Part shown: one piece after another, positions 5,816 to 8,135 of the stretch | Layout of the letters: each line of letters begins with the position of its first letter | Position numbering within the stretch: the stretch's first letter is position 1 | DNA from: OCS116 cluster bacterium | GTDB taxonomy: Bacteria > Pseudomonadota > Alphaproteobacteria > Rhizobiales > OSC116 | Direction: 5' to 3' | Length of the DNA stretch: 8,135 nucleotides | NCBI GenBank assembly: GCA_002402005.2 | Contig: NVUS02000247.1 | Coordinates: 1 to 8,135, forward strand | Notes under the pieces: generated by a model | What the model was told of the DNA's origin: nothing | Databases searched by the model: none | What the model saw: only the letters and a program-made list of their open reading frames with translations | Program-made: the position numbers and the translations under genes

Positions 5816-6805
5816 TTAAACCCGTTTTTCAGTAACGTTGCCGTTAAAATCGATAAAAATAGCGCGTTGTAATTGCGGAAACTTGTGCCAAACCGCATCT
5901 ATCTCGTGCATTGGCATGATGTAAAATGCCGTCGATAGCATATCCGCGGTGAGGCTATCAGTGGCGATTACAGAAACCGAGGCATAAATATTGGCGCTCA
6001 AACCGGTTTTGGGGTTTAGCAAATGATGATGGCCGTTGCCTGAAAAGGGGCTACCATAACCGCCAGATGTGGCGATGGCTTGGTCATTCATTTTTACCAG
6101 TTGCGCAATCTGGCTTTGGTCTTGCGGTGAAGTGATACCAATTGTCCAGTTTCGGCCATCTTGATGCGTGCCCAAAGCAAATGTCTCGCCCATATTTACC
6201 AGTATATTTTCAAAGCCATCTTGGCGTAAAATGTCGCTTATTTTGTCGGTCAAATACCCCTGCGCCACACCGTTAAGGCTGATGGCCATATTGGGTTTGG
6301 CGAGTGAAATTTTATTGGCGCTGAGTAAAATGGCCTCTGCGCCGACCAGCTCAAGCACCTTGTCCAGCTCGGCTGCCGGAATGTCGGCATTTGAACCAGA
6401 AAAATGGGTCTGATAAAATTTCCATAACGGCTGAATGGTCACGTCAAACGCGCCATTGGTTAGTTGAGAATAGGATTTACAGCGTGACAATAGCTCGACC
6501 AATTCGAAATTTGGATTGCGCAATTGACCTGTTGCATTGAGCCTTGAAATGTCACTATTGGGTTTGAACAGGCTGAATATAACCTCCAACCGTTCAATCT
6601 CATTTTCGCATTTTTGGAACAGGATCTTGGCTTGGGTTTCGCTGGCCGCATATAATGACATTTGCGCCGCCGCACCCATTGCTACGCCCTGCCATTTGTA
6701 TAATTCTAGCTTTTGTGGTGCGGCTTGCACGCCATTGGCCTGCAATGTGCCGGCGGCCATCACACTGGCCGAAACACTGATAAAGCGCCGTCTAGTTGGT
6801 TTCAT
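5816..6805 (-). CDS. nosX: NosX, periplasmic FAD:protein FMN transferase (ApbE family)
   Basis: Transfers FMN from FAD onto a threonine of a target protein; in nos clusters the target is the membrane protein NosR, which feeds electrons towards nitrous oxide reduction. Counting from the ATG at 6805 (329 residues), the N-terminus is a Tat signal (TRRRFIS at 4-10, hydrophobic stretch to about 20, VQA at 26-28). ApbE landmarks follow: SLNGVAQGYLTDKI (176-189), NMGET (204-208), ATSGGY (245-250), HHLLNPKTG (260-268) and ATDSLTADMLSTAF (281-294), which holds the Mg-binding Asp/Thr region. The frame is open upstream to 6943, but that part overlaps nosL and has no signal-like sequence. ATG 6805, with AAGG a few bases upstream, gives a proper Tat signal; ATG 6817 is a second choice. 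The gene overlaps the end of nosL by 14 bases, which suggests translational coupling. Confidence 0.93.
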   Translation of the reverse strand: MKPTRRRFISVSASVMAAGTLQANGVQAAPQKLELYKWQGVAMGAAAQMSLYAASETQAKILFQKCENEIERLEVIFSLFKPNSDISRLNATGQLRNPNFELVELLSRCKSYSQLTNGAFDVTIQPLWKFYQTHFSGSNADIPAAELDKVLELVGAEAILLSANKISLAKPNMAISLNGVAQGYLTDKISDILRQDGFENILVNMGETFALGTHQDGRNWTIGITSPQDQSQIAQLVKMNDQAIATSGGYGSPFSGNGHHHLLNPKTGLSANIYASVSVIATDSLTADMLSTAFYIMPMHEIDAVWHKFPQLQRAIFIDFNGNVTEKRV

Positions 6806-7307
6806 AGTCACCTTCATCTCCCCATAAATAATCAAGTGGAATGTCGTTAAACGCCACCACAATGCCGTTATATTGTTGTGCAAAATTCTCGGCATCGGAT
6901 TTTTGCCCAAATGGAATGGTTTCGCGCGCGCCCATACCACCACGTTTGTCGCTGTTAATCACGTAGAATGCGGTTTTAGCTTTAATCCAAATGCCATCGA
7001 CTTGCGGGTTGTCATAGCTGGTGGCTTGCCCCATATCGTGTACATAAATGACCGATAGATTTTGCGCTTCACCCGGCATCGAACGATAAGCGAAAGCATC
7101 TCTCACTTGCGAAAACCATAAGGATTTCTCTTGGCCTTTTTCAAACACTTGGGCTTTGGGGCCGATGTGATCGGCGACAATCATTGCGCAATAAAAACCA
7201 ATGGAATCACGAGTCATTTTTTCGGGTGATGGCAGAATGGTATCTTCACCACACGAACTCAAAAATATCGTCATAATTAACAAAAAACTGAGTCTTAACG
7301 ATTTCAT
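6792..7307 (-). CDS. nosL: NosL, outer-membrane-type lipoprotein copper chaperone for nitrous oxide reductase
   Basis: A Cu(I)-binding lipoprotein that hands copper to the NosDFY complex for assembly of the NosZ CuZ site. The 171-residue protein has a lipoprotein signal with lipobox LSSC, so C19 would be lipidated. Residues 37-52 (GFYCAMIVADHIGPKA) contain the CxM copper site (C40, M42) that is typical of NosL. The family continues with SLWFSQVRDAFAY (62-74), MPGEAQ (77-82), YVHDM (88-92) and GGMGARETIPF (123-133). Its ATG overlaps the nosY stop by 4 bases (ATGA), with a purine-rich AAAGGCGG ribosome site inside nosY. Its 3' end overlaps nosX. These overlaps argue for a single nosY-nosL-nosX transcript. 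Confidence 0.95.
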   Translation of the reverse strand: MKSLRLSFLLIMTIFLSSCGEDTILPSPEKMTRDSIGFYCAMIVADHIGPKAQVFEKGQEKSLWFSQVRDAFAYRSMPGEAQNLSVIYVHDMGQATSYDNPQVDGIWIKAKTAFYVINSDKRGGMGARETIPFGQKSDAENFAQQYNGIVVAFNDIPLDYLWGDEGDYETN

Positions 7308-8135
7308 ATTTGCCGCCTTTTAAGAATATATCCGGCGAGGCCTAACGGCAAAACCACCCACAGCGCCATAATCAAACCCAGCATCAGGTCGCTGGTTTTG
7401 TTTTCGGCACTCAGGCCGGTCATGCCCGAAAGCAAAGCGGTTTCGCTGCTAGAGGTGAGATTATACATGCGGTAACTGTCGGTTGGGTTGATCAACATTA
7501 GCCATTTGACGGTTTCTGAGCTGATCACCCGCTGGCTATCGGCAGCCAAAATGGCCAGCAAACCCATATCGTAAAGCAACACAAATACCAACCACACGCC
7601 AATGGCAATGGCGGCTGCGGTCGAGCGGTCTTTGACCGCCGCGCTGATCACATAACCAACACTTAAAAACACCGCGCCCAAAAAGATTGACGATAATAGT
7701 AATTTTAAAAAACTCTGCCAATCATGCGCCAAAAAATTAGATTCTGAGCTGAGAGCAATGGCAAAACCAGCTGCGCCATAGCCAATCAATATCGCCACCG
7801 ATAGCAGAAATAAATGACCAATGAATTTACCAATGATGATTTGATTGCGGCTGATCGGATAAACCAATAGCAAGGTTAATGTGCCGCGCTCAGCCTCACC
7901 AACAATGGCATCATAAGCCAAAAGCAACGCAATCAACGGGATGAAAAATATACTTAAAGATGACAGGCTGACCACCGTCACCGCCAGTGGGCTGATGCTG
8001 GTTGTACCCATTGGCGCGCTGCCCAAAAAGCTTAAAGTTAGCGCCAGCAAAGCCATCACCAAGGTGATCATCACCACCCAGCGATTGCGCAAACCATCGC
8101 GCGATTCTTTTAAAATCAGCGTCCAAATCTTATCC
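7304..8135 (-). CDS. nosY: NosY, ABC transporter permease for NosZ copper-site assembly (5' end outside window)
   Basis: Integral membrane part of the NosDFY complex, which couples ATP hydrolysis by NosF to conformational changes passed to NosD and NosL in CuZ-site maturation. The frame is open to the right edge and shows 276 codons. The first residues visible (DKIWTLILKESRDGLRNRW) match the usual N-terminus of NosY, so only a few codons are missing. A TTG at 8092 could be read as a start but is internal to this conserved segment. Hydrophobic segments lie at about 20-38, 49-74, 101-127, 145-166, 172-197 and 249-270, giving six membrane helices. The segment EAERGTLTLLLVYPISR (80-96) is the conserved cytoplasmic loop of this ABC-2 permease type. 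It overlaps nosL by 4 bases. nosF and nosD would be expected just beyond 8135. Confidence 0.93.
   Translation of the reverse strand, partial: DKIWTLILKESRDGLRNRWVVMITLVMALLALTLSFLGSAPMGTTSISPLAVTVVSLSSLSIFFIPLIALLLAYDAIVGEAERGTLTLLLVYPISRNQIIIGKFIGHLFLLSVAILIGYGAAGFAIALSSESNFLAHDWQSFLKLLLSSIFLGAVFLSVGYVISAAVKDRSTAAAIAIGVWLVFVLLYDMGLLAILAADSQRVISSETVKWLMLINPTDSYRMYNLTSSSETALLSGMTGLSAENKTSDLMLGLIMALWVVLPLGLAGYILKRRQI

Noticed and set aside
6806..6943. N-terminal extension of NosX to 6943
   Set aside because: The extension lies wholly within nosL, has no family similarity that I can see, and would put the Tat signal at residue 51.
7304..8092. TTG at 8092 as the nosY start
   Set aside because: The frame continues upstream through the conserved KESRDGLRNRW segment of NosY, so the true start is outside the window.

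Overview
The window looks like a chromosomal segment of a moderately AT-rich Gram-negative denitrifier, most likely an alphaproteobacterium. The reasons are a TRAP transporter with a FadR-type regulator, a pseudoazurin, and a nos cluster that includes nosX. The assignment comes from gene content only; no rRNA or other marker gene is present.

Region 1 (1-3775) is a TRAP uptake system and its regulator. On the minus strand, dctP (periplasmic binding protein, 1646-2701) is followed by one long open frame that starts at a GTG at 1558 and runs off the left edge. This frame is a fusion of the small (DctQ) and large (DctM) membrane subunits. A 10-bp perfect stem-loop lies between dctP and dctQM. A GntR/FadR-family regulator (2927-3775, plus strand) is divergent from dctP. 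The shared 225-bp promoter region holds a 13-bp perfect palindrome and five ATTGGT/ACCAAT-type half-sites in a regular layout. One half-site overlaps the -35 box of a good dctP promoter, and another touches a probable -10 of the regulator gene. The binding protein resembles the 2-oxo-acid/lactate type, so the substrate is probably a small organic acid.

Region 2 (3776-4510) holds one gene, a pseudoazurin (start corrected to 3992) with all four type-1 copper ligands. It ends in a strong terminator that also appears to serve the converging minus-strand genes.

Region 3 (4528-8135, all minus strand) is the downstream part of a nitrous oxide reductase (nos) cluster, read in the order nosY (cut by the right edge), nosL, nosX, tatA, a PCuAC copper chaperone and a DUF2946-like protein. 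nosY/nosL overlap by 4 bp, nosL/nosX overlap, and tatA follows nosX by 15 bp. nosR, nosZ, nosD and nosF would be expected beyond the right edge.

The functions fit together. NosY (with NosF and NosD) and NosL serve copper supply to NosZ. NosX flavinylates NosR. TatA would support export of folded NosZ and NosX. PCuAC is a periplasmic Cu(I) carrier. Pseudoazurin is a known type of electron donor to nitrous oxide reductase. The least understood member is the DUF2946-like protein, a membrane-anchored protein with Cys/His residues at the end of the copper-handling block. No mobile element, CRISPR array, tRNA or rRNA was seen, and no stretch above 300 bases lacks a gene.
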